Under the pieces are notes generated by a model. It saw nothing but the letters and a program-made list of their open reading frames with translations. It made no database searches and had not been told where the DNA came from. A program made the position numbers and the translations under genes. Positions 10,104 to 22,100 of a stretch of DNA of 64,000 bases are shown in pieces. Source of the stretch: Hirsutella rhossiliensis (Eukaryota > Ascomycota > Sordariomycetes > Hypocreales > Ophiocordycipitaceae); the NCBI RefSeq assembly GCF_020360975.1, contig NW_025408668.1, forward strand, positions 5,456,001 to 5,520,000, read 5' to 3'. How positions within the stretch are numbered: position 1 is the stretch's first letter; each line of letters begins with the position of its first letter.

Positions 10104-11682
10104 CCCGGCGGCTTTCCATCCCTAGAAGCCGTAGAGATGACGCGGGCCGCCCTTTGTACGGAGCATATATATAACTACGTAACTACCGTACCGCGGCAGA
10201 AGAGGCGCAGTCGCCGGAGGAAGAGCAAAACCACCCGCATCAAGCCCCACAAGCTCCCCCTTTCTCCCCAAAGTAGGGAACCTCAGGGGGGGGGGATCCA
10301 ATAAATAGCATGCATGAACCGTTGGAATGAGTGGCTGAATGGCTACTATCTATCTGTATAAACGAGGACAAGGCAAATACAGCAAGCAGCAGGCAGACAG
10401 GCGAGGGACGGAAGCAGCTGGCCAGCATTCAGATGTATCAGCGTGGGCCAGCGCGGACCGGCGCGGACCAGCAGTTACAGGCAGGCCAGTTGTCAGGCCA
10501 GAGGCGTTTGGCTTCCAGAGACGGCTAGTCACGAAACGCTCTCCCCAAACTGCCTGCTGGCTCCGTTTGTTCCGTCGAGGCCGTCTCGGCGAAGCCTCAA
10601 AAGCCCAACGGGAGCCCCCAACGGGAGCCCCCAAAAGGGGAAGAAACCCTACCTACGAGTAGGAATAATTAACCTTTGGTCCCTTGGCACGTAGTCGTCA
10701 GCCAGCGCGAGTCGCCACCAACTGACTCTGTCGCCCTGCGCGTATTCGGTCCATCCATTATTGCTCGACCGATTGCGCGTCTTCGCACCGTGTTTCCATG
10801 CAGGGAACAGAGGCGCAGAAGCCGTGAGTGCATGAAGACAGATTCTACACACCGAAGATGAGGAGACTCGAGGGATGGCCGGCATGACCCCAAGTACTTC
10901 CTACCATGTCAAGGTATGCCGCCTGGCCCGGTACCTGACAGAGCCACGGTCGCGGCATTACTCGGCAAGTCCCCCGCACCCAAGGTACCGCTGGAGCCCT
11001 CGCCGGTACTTGTCAAACGCCTGTCACAAACCTCATGCGCTTGTCTATCTATAGCACCACTCACTGCATGGGGAAGGAAGCTCCCCGTTGTCAACCACCC
11101 ACGGAAAAAGAAGGCGTTAAAGGGAGCCAAACCGCACCTCCCCTTTCCTCCTCTTTCTACTCTCTGCGTTCTCTCTCTCTTTCATCAGTCTGTCTTTTTC
11201 ATTTCCCCCCTCTTCCCTTTCGTCGTCGTCTGCAACAAACAGCAACCAAATCTTCGAATCTTCCTCTCGCTTCCTCGCTCCCTCGTATCAACCACCTCAG
11301 CGCCGCCTGCTCGGCCCTTCCACCCGCCCGCCGCCGTCGTCCGAAGCGAGCCGCGTCCATTCCAACCTCCTCCACCACCTCCGCAAGCCACCTCCCACGG
11401 CTGAGACGCGCCTGAGTCTTTCGCATTGCCGTCGTACGTCATTCGGCCTTCTCGCTGTCTCGGCCACCCGCACTGCTTTTTTGCCAGCACTGCGAGGGCA
11501 TTTTGGCTCGCACCAGCGCGCCTCCCCCTTCCCATGTTTTCCTGACATTTGGATCCAAGCCGCCTACGTGCTCGCCGCCGACAGCCTCCGCTTGTGCCTC
11601 ATCGACCGCCTCCCCGAGCACACTCCAGAAGCCTGGCCTAACGGTTCCATCCCCGCCAGGACACAGACAGACTCACACCACC

Positions 11683-14033
11683 ATGATTTCTTGTCCGCCC
11701 GCACAGCAACCCATGGCTTCCCAAAACTCTCAGGGCTTCCGCCCGCCTCGGCAACCTGCCACGCGAATGCCCTCGTACCCCCAGGTTTCCGTCCGAGATG
11801 AAAACGACTGCCTGAAACCGCCGAAACGTGCACATACCTTCCACAACGGCTCTCCCACCCAGAAGCATCGTGAGCAAAGCAGACTCCACCCCATCGACAA
11901 CACGGGGCCCGATGCATTCGAGACGGCCGAGCCTACCGACAATGATGACGCACACGATATGACGCGCGCCTCGGTCGACCTCGACGACCTGCCCATTGAA
12001 CTCATCACCCTGACAGACAGGTGCGTTGCCCTCTGCCTGCACATCATCCTGATCCTATGACTGACCAACTGCTCCTCCAGCTTCATCGAGTCTCTCGCTG
12101 CCAGGGTGCATCCAACGCCCCCAAACATCGACCGCCTGTCGCAGCTCTTCCAAGAATTCTATGCCCTGGCCTCATCCCACGTCGGCACGCACATCGGCGC
12201 CTTGGCCTCCCGACAGAGCCGTGATGCCTCGCCCACCCCTTCCGGCACCACCATATCCTCTGCTGCCAGCCGTCTGCGGTCAAAGGCTGCGTCTTTCGGC
12301 ACCAAGGAAAAGTCAAAGACGGAGGCGGAACAGCAGATGATCACGGCCGACGAATTGGCCAACCGCAAACGCGCCAGGAAAGCCCTCGAGGCCAAGCGCG
12401 GCCTGCTGGAGGAGGCAGTGGAACGGAGGCTCTGCGAGGGCATATACGGCCGCATTTACCGGCACAGGAGCACGCAGGACGAGGCTCTGGACGACAAACT
12501 CCGCTCAAAGACTGCGGCCCTCGCGCTCGTCGGCATCGGCCTCGCCGACTTGGGCGTGGAGACGGGCGAGGGGGCACCCTCGACTCCCGAACACGCGGCA
12601 GACAAAGAAAGGGACGTGCGGGAATGGCTGGGCCAAGCCAGAGCCGACCTGACCCGGATGGGCGAGTCGAGATATCCCCTTGGAAAGCTCAACAACCTCA
12701 AGGCCGCCCACAAGAGCATCGTAAACACGCTCGCCCACTTCCACCCCTCTGCGTCCGCCGACGAAATCATGCCCATGCTCATTTACACCCTCATCACCAT
12801 GCCCCCGGAAAAGCTTCACATCATGAGTGACCTCCATTTTATCCAGCAATTCCGCTGGGAACCAAAGTTGACCGGTGAGGCCGCCTATTGCCTCACTAAC
12901 CTCGAAGCAGCCATCAGCTTCCTGCAGACTGTGGATCTGGCCACTTTACGAGAAGACGAACACCCCTCTGGACAACCCAAGAGCGCGACCCAGCCCGGCA
13001 CCCCGAGGGCAGAAACATTCCCCCCTGCGTACCCTCAGGGGCCCCTAGATGTGACGACTCCCACTAAGGACGCCGCTGAAGCCAACCCCAACAATGCCAG
13101 CGCCACAAAGTCTGCCCCGCCACCATCCGCCCTCAAGACCTCCAACGTGTTGAAGAACCGCCGGTTGAGTGAGCTCGTCAACACCCCGGCCCAGGCGTTT
13201 GGCGCGGCCAGCGACGCCGTTTTCAGCACGGCTGACCAGGGGCTCAAGACCATCTCTAGCAGTCTGGGAGACAGTTACTCGTTCCTCTTGGGCAAGCTTC
13301 GCGACAGTCAGCAGAGCACTCAGAGTTCGTCGATTGTCGTCCCACGCACCCTGGACGACGCCCGCAAGCTCGTCAGCACGCCGCCACCCGACGAGGACGA
13401 CAGCGCCAGCGGCGCAAACTCTGCGGTGGGTGCCGAGGATGCCGAGCAGATGAAGCGCTCACCGGTGCGCGAGGACAAAGTCGCCAACATGATAGGACGT
13501 CGCCGGGAGCCGAGTGTGGAGAGCGCCAAAAGTGGGCGCAGCGCCAGCTCGAACAAGAAGGTGCTCTTCGCCGAGGAGTCCAAGAGCTCAACGTCTTTCC
13601 TCTCGTCCAGTCAGAGCCCTGCCGTTCTCGAGCAGGTGCGCAGTCTGGGCAGCTCCTTCAATCCTATGGCCCGGTTGTCAAATATCGGCATGATCAGAGG
13701 CTTTGGCCGCAACACACCCACGCCCACGGCCGCCGCATCCCCAAAGGACATTGGCAAGACATCGGACGGGGGCGACTTGGCATCAGTAAGCGCAGCCTCT
13801 CGCATTGTCTACTCCTCGCTTTGCACGAGAGCTAACCACCCTGGCAGGCGTTTCCCGATATCGCAGACGCTCTTCCGCCCAAGGAGGGCCTCAAGGTGGC
13901 CCCACCGAACAAGCGCTTCATGGAGGTGCAAGACCCGGGCGAGCTCCGGCTGAGCGAGGTGCAGGACCTGCTCGGGGAGTACCGCCGCATGGCCGAGGCC
14001 CTCAAGAGCCTGGGCGCTTTCGAGGACAGCTGA
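11683..14033 (+). CDS. VPS9-domain Rab5-type exchange factor
   Basis: Likely guanine-nucleotide exchange factor for Rab5/Vps21-class GTPases on early endosomes; 742 residues. Exons are 11683-12020, 12081-13785 and 13848-14033 (donors GTGCGT and GTAAGC). The N-terminus is polar and disordered. A helical region (about 113-260) leads into the VPS9 core near residues 315-400, with ADEIMPMLIYTLI, the family D-x-x-x-P-x-L-x-Y signature, and GEAAYCLTNLEAAISFL. The remainder is Ser/Thr/Pro-rich, and a short C-terminal helix (LRLSEVQDLLGEYRRMAEAL) is encoded by exon 3. The start was picked for its CACCATGA context; the frame is open to 11503, so up to 60 more residues are possible. Which Rab it serves is inferred from the family. 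Confidence 0.85.
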
Positions 14034-14846
14034 GCGGCGTTGTGACGGGCCTTATGGAATTGTCGGGATTTTTTTGACGGTATTTGCTGGTAGGGAGGCT
14101 GTTTGGCGTACAGACACGGCGTTGGCAGCGTCTTTGGCTTTGACTTTGATCTAGTTTCGGGGCTGGAATCTGGTTCTCCTGGATGCGCGGACGAAAGAGG
14201 GCTGTCATCGGGAGAAGGGTGGCCTTCTTATTAGTGATGGGAAATCCCTCCTTTTTTTCATTTTCTGCCTGGACTGGACACACGGGCACGCGGCGTTTCA
14301 ACCAGAATGGATGGCTCATTTGACTTATATATACCTGCCGCCTTAGCGACCGGCGCACAAACACTACGAATTTGGAACACCTTTGTCCATCTCGACTGTC
14401 GAGGAACATTGCAAGGGCCGTTTTATTGTGGGAAAACACAAGAGAGCCTGCCTGTCTTCACAATGGGTACGACGCGTGCTGCATGCTTGTCTTGGTGTGA
14501 AATGCCGCGTACAACGCGTCTCGTCTCATATCGTAAAGAGCAAGGAATAATATCAAATGCACGCCGGATAAATGCGCCCGTGGCCCCGCTACAGAAATCC
14601 CGACATAAAAGGGCAGGTGCAGCGACGCTTCGGAGACGCCCATTGCCCGTCTAAAAGCCTAACCCAAAACTTTGCCCCAGACGCCGTGTCCCGTGAAATC
14701 CACTCGCTGAATCGTATCCTCAGATGCCAGGCCGGTAATGCGTAAAGGTGCTATGCGGTAGGGGTGGAATGGCTTCTCCCGTCGAGGTTTCATGAGGAGA
14801 TGAGTGATGTGCCTAGCGGCGGGAGTCATCGTCGCCATGGGTTCCT
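14034..14846. other. Convergent intergenic region, no gene seen
   Basis: This is the 3' flanks of the VPS9 gene (+) and TRK gene (-). I see no recognisable coding sequence, RNA gene or repeat; it probably holds the two 3' untranslated regions. Confidence 0.6.
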
Positions 14847-17696
14847 CTAAAACGCCGACGTCTCTGTCCTCCATGGTTTGTGAAATTGTTCCGGGCTGGA
14901 CTGCGCCGCCTCGGCCGCCTCGGGCTCCGTGTACATCCTCGGTCCCAGCGAGAGCCCGTATGAATCCGTCGATATCCTCCTCTGGTTGGATGCCGCCGAA
15001 TCGCGTTGCACGGGAGGGCCTGGATGCAAGAACTGCAGTATCAAGTTGCCGTTGGTCCGCTCCCCCTCGCGGCTCATGCTACGACGGCTGGCGGTGTTGG
15101 TCCTCTGCCGCTGGAGTCCCGATGTCGTGGCACCCGACATTCCAGTGTTGACGCGGGCGAGAACGGCCTCGGCCTCTTCGGCCTCCTTGCGGAACCGAGA
15201 TTCGCTCGGCAACAGGACAGCGCGATCGAGGCCGTACGGAAGGCCGCGGTGTCGGCCTCGGATCTGCATGGCGATAATGACAAGCTTGCCAACGACGGAG
15301 AATTGTGAGGACAGCGAAGCGTTGATGCCCGCCGCTCCCATGCTGAGGCCCACGGTACCGTAGGCGCTGACGATTTCGAAAAGCACGGCAAACATGTCGA
15401 ATTTATGGGCGAGGATCTTGTCCCCCTCACTGATGGCGAGGATAAAGAAGCCCAGAAAGACGTACCACAAATCGAAAGACAATTGTCGGCGCAAATGACT
15501 GCCGACATAGGACAGGGCGCTGGCGTCGTTCTCCTCCTCGGCGTTGTGGTCCTGATAGACACCGAGGGACTTCTCTTCGTAGACGTTCGTTCGTCGAATC
15601 GAAATGGCAATGGGGAAGACGGAAATGTACATCATGATCATGTACAGCACCGGCATTGCCGGATGCAGGTCTGACATGTTGACGGCGGAAAACCCGGCCG
15701 TTCGGGTGGAGGCTGCTTGGAAGAAGCCGACGACAACGCGGTTCTTGAGCGGAAGCTGGCTGATGGGCTCCGAACCGAGCTACGGGGCAGTTAGCAATGA
15801 TGACCACGCGCTTGGGAATAGGATGCAGAGGGCCAAAGACTCACGTCAAGGACAATGAAGAAGAGCAGGTCGAGCGCGTTGAGAACAATGAGGATCCAAA
15901 ACAGCCACCAGTTGGGGCCAGACGGAAACAACAAGGTAAAACATCTACGCGGGTGGTCGAGCAAAAACCGCAGCTCCTCCCACAAACCAGACCCCCGGGG
16001 GACAAGTTTGGCGGCGACCCAAATCAGGAACCGGAGCATGACGGGGAACCCTGTGTTTCCAATGATGATGAAGAACCACATGACGATGAGTGCAAACTCT
16101 GATCTCTGAAAGGAGATCATGCTGTCTGGGGTAAGGGTAAAACCAACGTCCATGAAGGCAACGTTGGACGTGAAAAATCCCCACCAAGTCTTGGACACAC
16201 CCGCAGCCTCGACAATGTCGCCGTAGTACGCATCGTGGAAGATAAATGGCAGGAGGAAGGCAAGGATGATGAGCTGAAAGCCCCAGAAATAGAACAGCAG
16301 GATCAGGGCCAGTGTTCGCAGGGATCGATACTCGATGCCGCCAAGCTCCTCGCGCTGTTCGAGGGTTAGCCCGACAAAGTTGGAGTTTCGGCCAAGCGTT
16401 GGCGTGTACGAAAGGTAAGGCATGTCCTCTTCTCTGTCCCGCGACAAGACAGACCTGAGGTTGCTCAGGGTTCGTGTCCCAGCTAGACGAGACGACCTAG
16501 ACTCGCCGTCATCATGGAGTTTCTTCTGTCCAGAATTCAATATACGGGGCTTCCGGAAGCGGAGCGAATCCATGGCGCCGCCAACTGCTTTGGCCTCGTC
16601 TGCCAAGTCATCCATTCGATGCCTGTCTGGCTCCGCAATCACAATGGTCGACTGGCGGCCTCGAATATTTCTGGGATCAGCCCCTGCCAAATCAATGCGC
16701 GAGTCCACGGTCCTGGACTTGGGGAGTCCATGTTCATCGTCGTCCTGAGGATCGTCCATATGGAGCCGCCTCGGCCCCAGGCCCCTCTCCGCATCTCGCG
16801 GCCCCGGGATTCGAAGGACTTCGTTGTCCTGATTTCGCTGCCGTTCCAGAATGGCAATGTGCTCGGCGTTGGGCAGACGCTGCGGGACCTTCAAGGCATC
16901 CTCTCCCATGCCATCGCTTCTCTTGACAGTATTCGCAAAGGAGATGGCCGTGGGGCCACTGCGGGGCTCCTCGGGCGCCAGTTGGGTGCTCCCGCGATGG
17001 GGATGCGGAACGACTCCAGCTTCGAGCTGTTTCTCGTCGGACATTGTCGACGAGTCGCTCTCGTCGCTTTTGAGCACGGCCGCGGACGTGGGAGAGACCT
17101 CGCCCATGTCCTCCAACAGGATGCCGTCGTTGGTGATCCTCTGCGCCCGGCCATTGTGCGGCATAATCGTGATGTTCCGCCCATTGACACCCTGGGCAGG
17201 GACGGCCCGCTCCACGTCTTCTGCATGGGACTCGGACTTGGACTTGGTCAAGGTTGGCCGCCGCGAGCGAATGTCGCGGACCCAACTCTGGAAGCGCTTC
17301 TCGAACCAGTAGAGTCTGAGGAAGACGACGCAAGCGTGGAGGGTGATTGGGTTGGAGAGCATGGCAAACAGGTAGATCATGGCTTGTTGGAATCCATTGA
17401 GCTTGTTTACGTCAACGGGATTCAAGCCGGCCTGCGTGTTGGCACCGCTGGCAAACATCAATGCATCAACATAGGCCAAACCGCCCCCGCCGGAGGCATA
17501 GATGGCAATGGAGCCGACGATTGTTGCGCCGATGATCCAGAAGTCTGCAGCAACCCAGGTCAGCAATGTCCACGGAAGACGGGCGGCAAGACAGACAATG
17601 GACCGAGATGAAGTTGAAGTGCGGCTTCTTGGAGACGAAGGCGGGCTTGACAGCCTTGAGCTGTGCCCAGACATAGTCCCGCGCACGTTCCAGCAT
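14847..17696 (-). CDS. TRK-family potassium transporter
   Basis: High-affinity potassium (or potassium/sodium) uptake protein of the plasma membrane, 910 residues. Exons are 17696-17597, 17544-15845 and 15779-14847. The first intron (GTCTGT..CAG, 52 bp) rejoins FNFISVH to YFWIIGATIVG, the family's first membrane segment. The first selectivity segment appears as DALMFASGANTQAGLNPVD. A polar cytoplasmic loop of more than 250 residues follows, the hallmark of fungal TRK proteins. Later come GFFTSNVAFMDVGFTLTPDS, SGPNWWLFWILIVLNALD, and VGFFQAASTRTAGFSAV, the filter-type region with the conserved TRTAGF. A polar tail of about 130 residues closes the protein. Three introns' worth of phase all fit. 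Whether it prefers K or Na cannot be read here. Confidence 0.93.
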
Positions 17697-18889
17697 GGCT
17701 GCGGATGAGGAGAAATGCGCTAGTGGGATGACGAAAGAACAGTCGCAGAAACACTAGGCGTAAAACAAAGAGGTGAAAACACAGGGTGTTTCTTCAATGC
17801 GATGCGATGGGCGCTGAAGGCACCGCAGCGTCTAGGGGTCGGCAATAAGCTGTTTGTTGCCTGTTGTTGTAGGGCGATGGTGAGGATGGCCAAGTCTTGG
17901 CGCGTGGCTGAGATGGCGAAGCTAGCCTCTGTCCCACTCAACCGTGAGTCCGACTCGAGGACATGAGGTGCAGAGTGGGCATGGAAGGCATGATGGTGCG
18001 AGGCGGCGTTGTTGAGCAAGATGCAGCAGACAGAGACGAGTGTCGGTGTCTTCTGGGAAGATGGGGGCCAGGCGAGGCTTTTGTGCGTGCAAATTGTCGA
18101 GGTCGCTGCCGGCAGTTCGGGGCGAGGGCTGACGAGCTCTTCCAATCGAGTCAAAGAGAGACGGACGAGGACCAACCAGTGGCGTCGACAAGAGGAGAAG
18201 GAAAAAAAAGGAGGTGGTTTGTGTTGCGAGGCCAGGCCTAGTTATCCGTGCTCTGGGGCGGCTCCCAGTGCCGGCAGCCGCCTCAGTTTCCCAGAATGGC
18301 GAGAACAGGGGGGGTCTCGTCGAATGAGATGTCTGGACGGGCGGCACGTTGGCGGTGACACAGGGTGTTGGCTCGAGTGCCAAGCTCCTGGGCGGACGGC
18401 TGCGCGACGCCCAAGTCGAGAGGAGATGGGAGGGGGAAGAGTGATGGCGGCGGCAAACGAGACCAAAAGCTCTGCCCCCCCTTGGCCCTTGGGCCGGGCT
18501 GGACCGTCTGAGGCTTGCGGCGAAGTGCTGAGTCAAGGTCTCGTCAGTCGAATCGCCAAACAAGCCAGGGCCCGGGGCACCGGATGATGCTCCGTGCCAG
18601 GCGGGGTGGGTTCGAGCGAGGGGGGCCAAAAAGCGAGAGAGACGATGTCTGAGGGACGAGAGTTGGGTTGCTGACCAGGGAGGACCTTGAGCGGAGGGGG
18701 GAGGCGAGCTGGAATGGCGTGGCCGACGCCACCAGCCACGGCACCGGTAAGGAGGAATACTAGAGGGCAGATAAGGCCTGGCGAGGTGGCCGGCGCTCAG
18801 CCTACAGCTCAGCCTACAGCATCCATGGATGGCCCCAGCCAGCCAAGCACTAGGTACGGAGTAGCACCTCGCTAATTGCCGGGAGTCTA

Positions 18890-18986
18890 CCAGTGGTACT
18901 GGTACTAGTACGTACCTAGTAGGTAGGTACTTAAGTGGGCAGGTACCTAGGTAGGTACCAGGTAGGTAGGTAAGGTAGGTAGTGTG
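18890..18986. repeat. GTAC / GGTAGGTA-rich tract
   Basis: Many irregular overlapping copies of TAGGTAC, GGTAGGTA and TGGTACTGGTAC, about 1.2 kb upstream of the TRK start. The core GTAC is palindromic, so the tract contains many small inverted repeats. Confidence 0.7.
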
Positions 18987-20512
18987 TACATGGATACAGT
19001 ACAACAGGGGGGGAGAGCCCGAGCCTCTGCAGTGCTGTGCGAGGTGGGCAACAGTTGGGATAAGGTAGAGTCAGCACCCTGCAGCAAGCCCTGGCACTTG
19101 TCGTGGGGCGCCCTGAAAAACACCTTGGTTAAGTATGCGTCCGTTGCCGCGCCTGTCGGTGTGAGCCCGTCACGTCAGAGGCGGCGCAGAGACTGCAAGG
19201 CATCAAGGGCTGGCTGCCTCATCGACATGTATGCCTGCCCGGGCTGATTCGTGGGCCTCTGCTTTCCGTGGCGGTTCCAGGGTGGTGCACTGATGAAACT
19301 CATGCACTGTCCATCGAGGTACCCCGTACCATTTTGGCCAGGCCCCGGCTCCTTTGCTGGGCAAGGTAATTATCTCGACGCTTGGAATGCACTCGATCCT
19401 GGCAGACGGATTCGTCGCGGTGTGCATTGCATTGCACGGCCGCCGCATGCAGACGACAAGATGTCCCCTTTTTTGAGGCCATGTTTATTATTTCTTCTTC
19501 GAGTACGGATATTCGTATAATAATAATAATACGGGACACCACATTATCCTCAACCGCAGAACTGCACACAATGTCGGCATCCATGACTTAAAACACATGC
19601 CACCCCCTGGTGAATCGCAAATCTCGGCAACGGCAACCCTCTCCCGTGCCGGGCCATTGCTGTACTTGTCAGACACCGGCGGCTGACAGATGGAGGGAGG
19701 CAAACTCCGATGACTAGATGACGGACACAATCGGATAATGATATGAGACCTTGACTCAACCCACCTATCCGAGTCAAGCCCATCGGTGAAGAACAAGTTA
19801 GTTACATGGCAGCCGGTGCAACCGCAACCACGGCTCGCCGTTACCACAAAGGGATCCTCACAAATGACCCATCTGGCAATCTGGCAGCGCTGCATCACAC
19901 CACGTCATACGTGTACCCTCCCGCCGTCGCCTCAGCTGAGCCTCTCCCATCACCATCCCTTCTTTTTGTCGTCGCCATCCGCGCTTCTCTGGAACTACAG
20001 GCTGAGCCATTTTGGGGGCCATCAAAATTGCTTGGGTCCCTGCTTCATTTTGCTCGACCTGCCTCGCAATCATCGTGGCATGAAGTCATCACGGCAAGCA
20101 TGCCGCATACCTGGTGAATACCTCCCAACGGCCCCGGCGTCCAGCCATCACCTGTTGTCCCATCTCTCATAGACTCTTCACACGCATATCCATCGTGATT
20201 CCGGCCTGCGAGCCGTCGGATATCGCCGGCAAACCTAAGCCGTCGATCATGGCAGCCTCCCCTCTCCCATCTGTGCCCGCACCAGGTCGTCTCTCGCAGA
20301 GGCTTGCAGTAGTCTCGACGCACGTGTACCATATCCACGGGCACCACAAAGGGTGCTGCGTCATCCTTGGAGTGGCGCGGCGACATGACTGACGGGGCAG
20401 TCCCCAAGGGCAGCCCTTTGTCAAACATCTGACTGGTGATAATTTGTCCCACATGGTGATGACGTCTATATTCTTAAAACTGCCCAGCGCCGAGACCCGA
20501 ATGTTCCATCAA

Positions 20513-20543
20513 GCAACCAAACCCAAACCCAAACCCAAACCCC
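20513..20543. repeat. CCCAAA hexanucleotide repeat
   Basis: About four and a half units of ACCAAACCCAAA-type sequence. It differs from the usual fungal telomere repeat TTAGGG/CCCTAA, so it is not an internal telomere tract. Confidence 0.8.
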
Positions 20544-20940
20544 ACGCGCTTCACGTCAAACTACTACCCCTAGCATATATGTCCGTAGTCTGGGAGCTCA
20601 TTACCTCTTCGCCGCTAGGCAAGCTATTTTATGCATGCATGCTTTGGTGACTGGCAACTCAATACAAAGCCGTGATTATAGCGACTACACGTTTTGTGCC
20701 ATAACATAAACATCTTCCATATCATCATCATCATCGTCCATGGCATCTTATATGATTCACCGTGTCCTTTTATTAAGTCATAGAACTCAAGTACAAGTCC
20801 ACGAGCTTGTCCCTAGATAGATAATCGAGTCTTGTCCATCGAGTCTTGTCCAACCCCTTAGGGCATATATGCAACCGCAGCACGCAGCCATCGCCAAGCC
20901 GCCTCAATCCTTGGTTTCCCCTTGCGAACTTTCTGGCTAA

Positions 20941-21184
20941 TTACAGGACGCAAGACCCGCTACCGTCAGGATTGATTTGGCAAGTCTAGAAACAGGCACG
21001 CCGCGTTAGCCCATCATTGAGTGCAATTATCGAATGCACGTACCGGCGTGTTATCGCAGTGCTGCTGTCCGTCACTGGTGATAAAGCACCCCCCTCGCTT
21101 CGCGACATCGGGGGCAGCAAGCGGGGCGGCCTGCACCAAGGCGAAGCTCGCAACGAGGGTAAGGATAGTGCTGAAGACCTTCAT
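20941..21184 (-). CDS. Small secreted Cys-rich protein, Kex2-processed
   Basis: No family recognised. Exons are 21184-21044 and 20985-20941, encoding 61 residues. The intron (58 bp) has donor GTACGT, branch site GGGCTAACGC and acceptor TTTCTAG, all canonical. Residues 1-19 are a textbook signal peptide (Lys, then a hydrophobic core ending LVQA). A short propeptide ends in KR at 29-30, a Kex2 site, so the mature peptide would be about 31 residues. It has four cysteines spaced C-x9-C-x5-C-x9-C. The two C-x9-C segments share C-x-I-x2-D-G-x3-C, an internal duplication, and the intron falls between them. Likely roles are effector, antimicrobial peptide or signal; nothing in the sequence chooses among these. 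Confidence 0.8.
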
Positions 21185-22100
21185 CTTGATATATGGATAT
21201 AATGAAAACTTGGAAGTTGAGTAAACGCGGTGTGAAGTGAATGCAGAGGTAGGATAATGATTAGAGTAGCAGAGGATGATTAGAGTAGCAGAGGATGATT
21301 CGAGAAGTAGATGATGACTGGAGTAGTGGGAGACAAAGGAGGGTTCATCAGCTTCTTAAATACTTAGAAGACTGTCTAGATCCAAGCATTCCCTTTCATG
21401 TCAAGGTTAGGTCCCTTGCGAGTCCATCCATAAACAGTTCGAGGCCAATGTCGCACCAGAGGCGCATAGACAGGAGCGCACAAAATACAAATCAACTCTA
21501 AGTTATCAATTAATCGGGTTAGCCGAGCAGATGCCAGCTGAGGTGTTCAAGTGCCCCAAGGAAAAATAGCCCAAGCGCTTGGTGGCGGACTGCCTTCGAA
21601 GCAGGAATAGAAACTCATGGGGCGATTTGACATTAGTAGGACTATGCTAGCTAAATATTTAAAATGGAATACAATCATGTTTATAAAAGCCAACTAACGT
21701 TCCGTCGTTTTACTAAATAAGTGCGAGCTTGTTCCCAGCTGATTAAGCCTCATGGCCCTTGCCAGGTAGTTTCAATTCTCCGTTTCTCCTTGCGAGTTCC
21801 ACTTTCCGGCTATGAATATAATCAAGCATAAGCAGGCAAGTTCGCAGTGCACTCCTTGTGGCCGTCGGGGACGCCGAGGGCTCATTAACTTCGGATACCC
21901 CGTGTTGATTTGAAGGCATGTGCGGATTGGCGCCACGTTATCGCGGTTTCAGGCCAACTTGGCATTGGCTGGCGCCCGTACCACCCGATTCGCCGATCTG
22001 CAACGTCTATTTAGACACGGGTCGCCAAATAGCTGAGGATCTAACTGCTAAGCCCTCTGCTCGAGGAATAAGGTCTATCAAGCACACCAGCCGCCCGCTC
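21185..22100. other. Intergenic, promoter of the small secreted gene
   Basis: AT-richer DNA between the small secreted gene (upstream side) and the 3' end of the XPB gene. A 19-bp tandem duplication lies 72-110 bases upstream of the small gene's start. No other coding sequence is recognised. Confidence 0.55.
21257..21294. repeat. Exact tandem 19-mer in a promoter region
   Basis: ATGATTAGAGTAGCAGAGG occurs twice back to back, and partial, diverged copies continue to about 21330. It sits just upstream of the small secreted gene. Confidence 0.85.

Larger units (their letters stand above)
9710..11682. other. Large divergent intergenic region
   Basis: Nearly 2 kb between the head-to-head acyl-CoA synthetase and VPS9 genes. 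It contains a TGGA-type microsatellite, a duplicated 16-mer at 10071-10103 and a duplicated ACGGGAGCCCCCA unit near 10608-10633. A CT-rich stretch (about 11130-11300) probably lies in the VPS9 promoter or 5' leader. Short open frames exist on both strands, but none shows a family pattern. Confidence 0.6.
17697..20940. other. Long intergenic region between TRK and the small secreted gene
   Basis: About 3.2 kb. The left part is TRK upstream sequence. A minus-strand frame of 360 codons at 17922-19004 has low-complexity composition and no family pattern, so I do not call it a gene. A GTAGGTAC-rich tract (18890-18986), an AAT repeat near 19519-19530, a CCCAAA repeat and a duplicated CGAGTCTTGTCC (20825-20850) are present. 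The right end is 3' flank of the small secreted gene. Confidence 0.55.

Noticed and set aside
16514..17611. 365-codon + strand frame opposite the TRK transporter
   Set aside because: Antisense shadow of the long cytoplasmic loop region.
17922..19004. 360-codon minus-strand frame upstream of TRK
   Set aside because: Low-complexity Ser/Pro/Arg composition, a Tyr/Thr/Leu-rich start encoded by a repeat tract, and no domain. Most likely promoter DNA.
20513..20543. CCCAAA repeat as an internal telomere or subtelomere mark
   Set aside because: The unit is not CCCTAA, and the tract is short and far from the accessory compartment.
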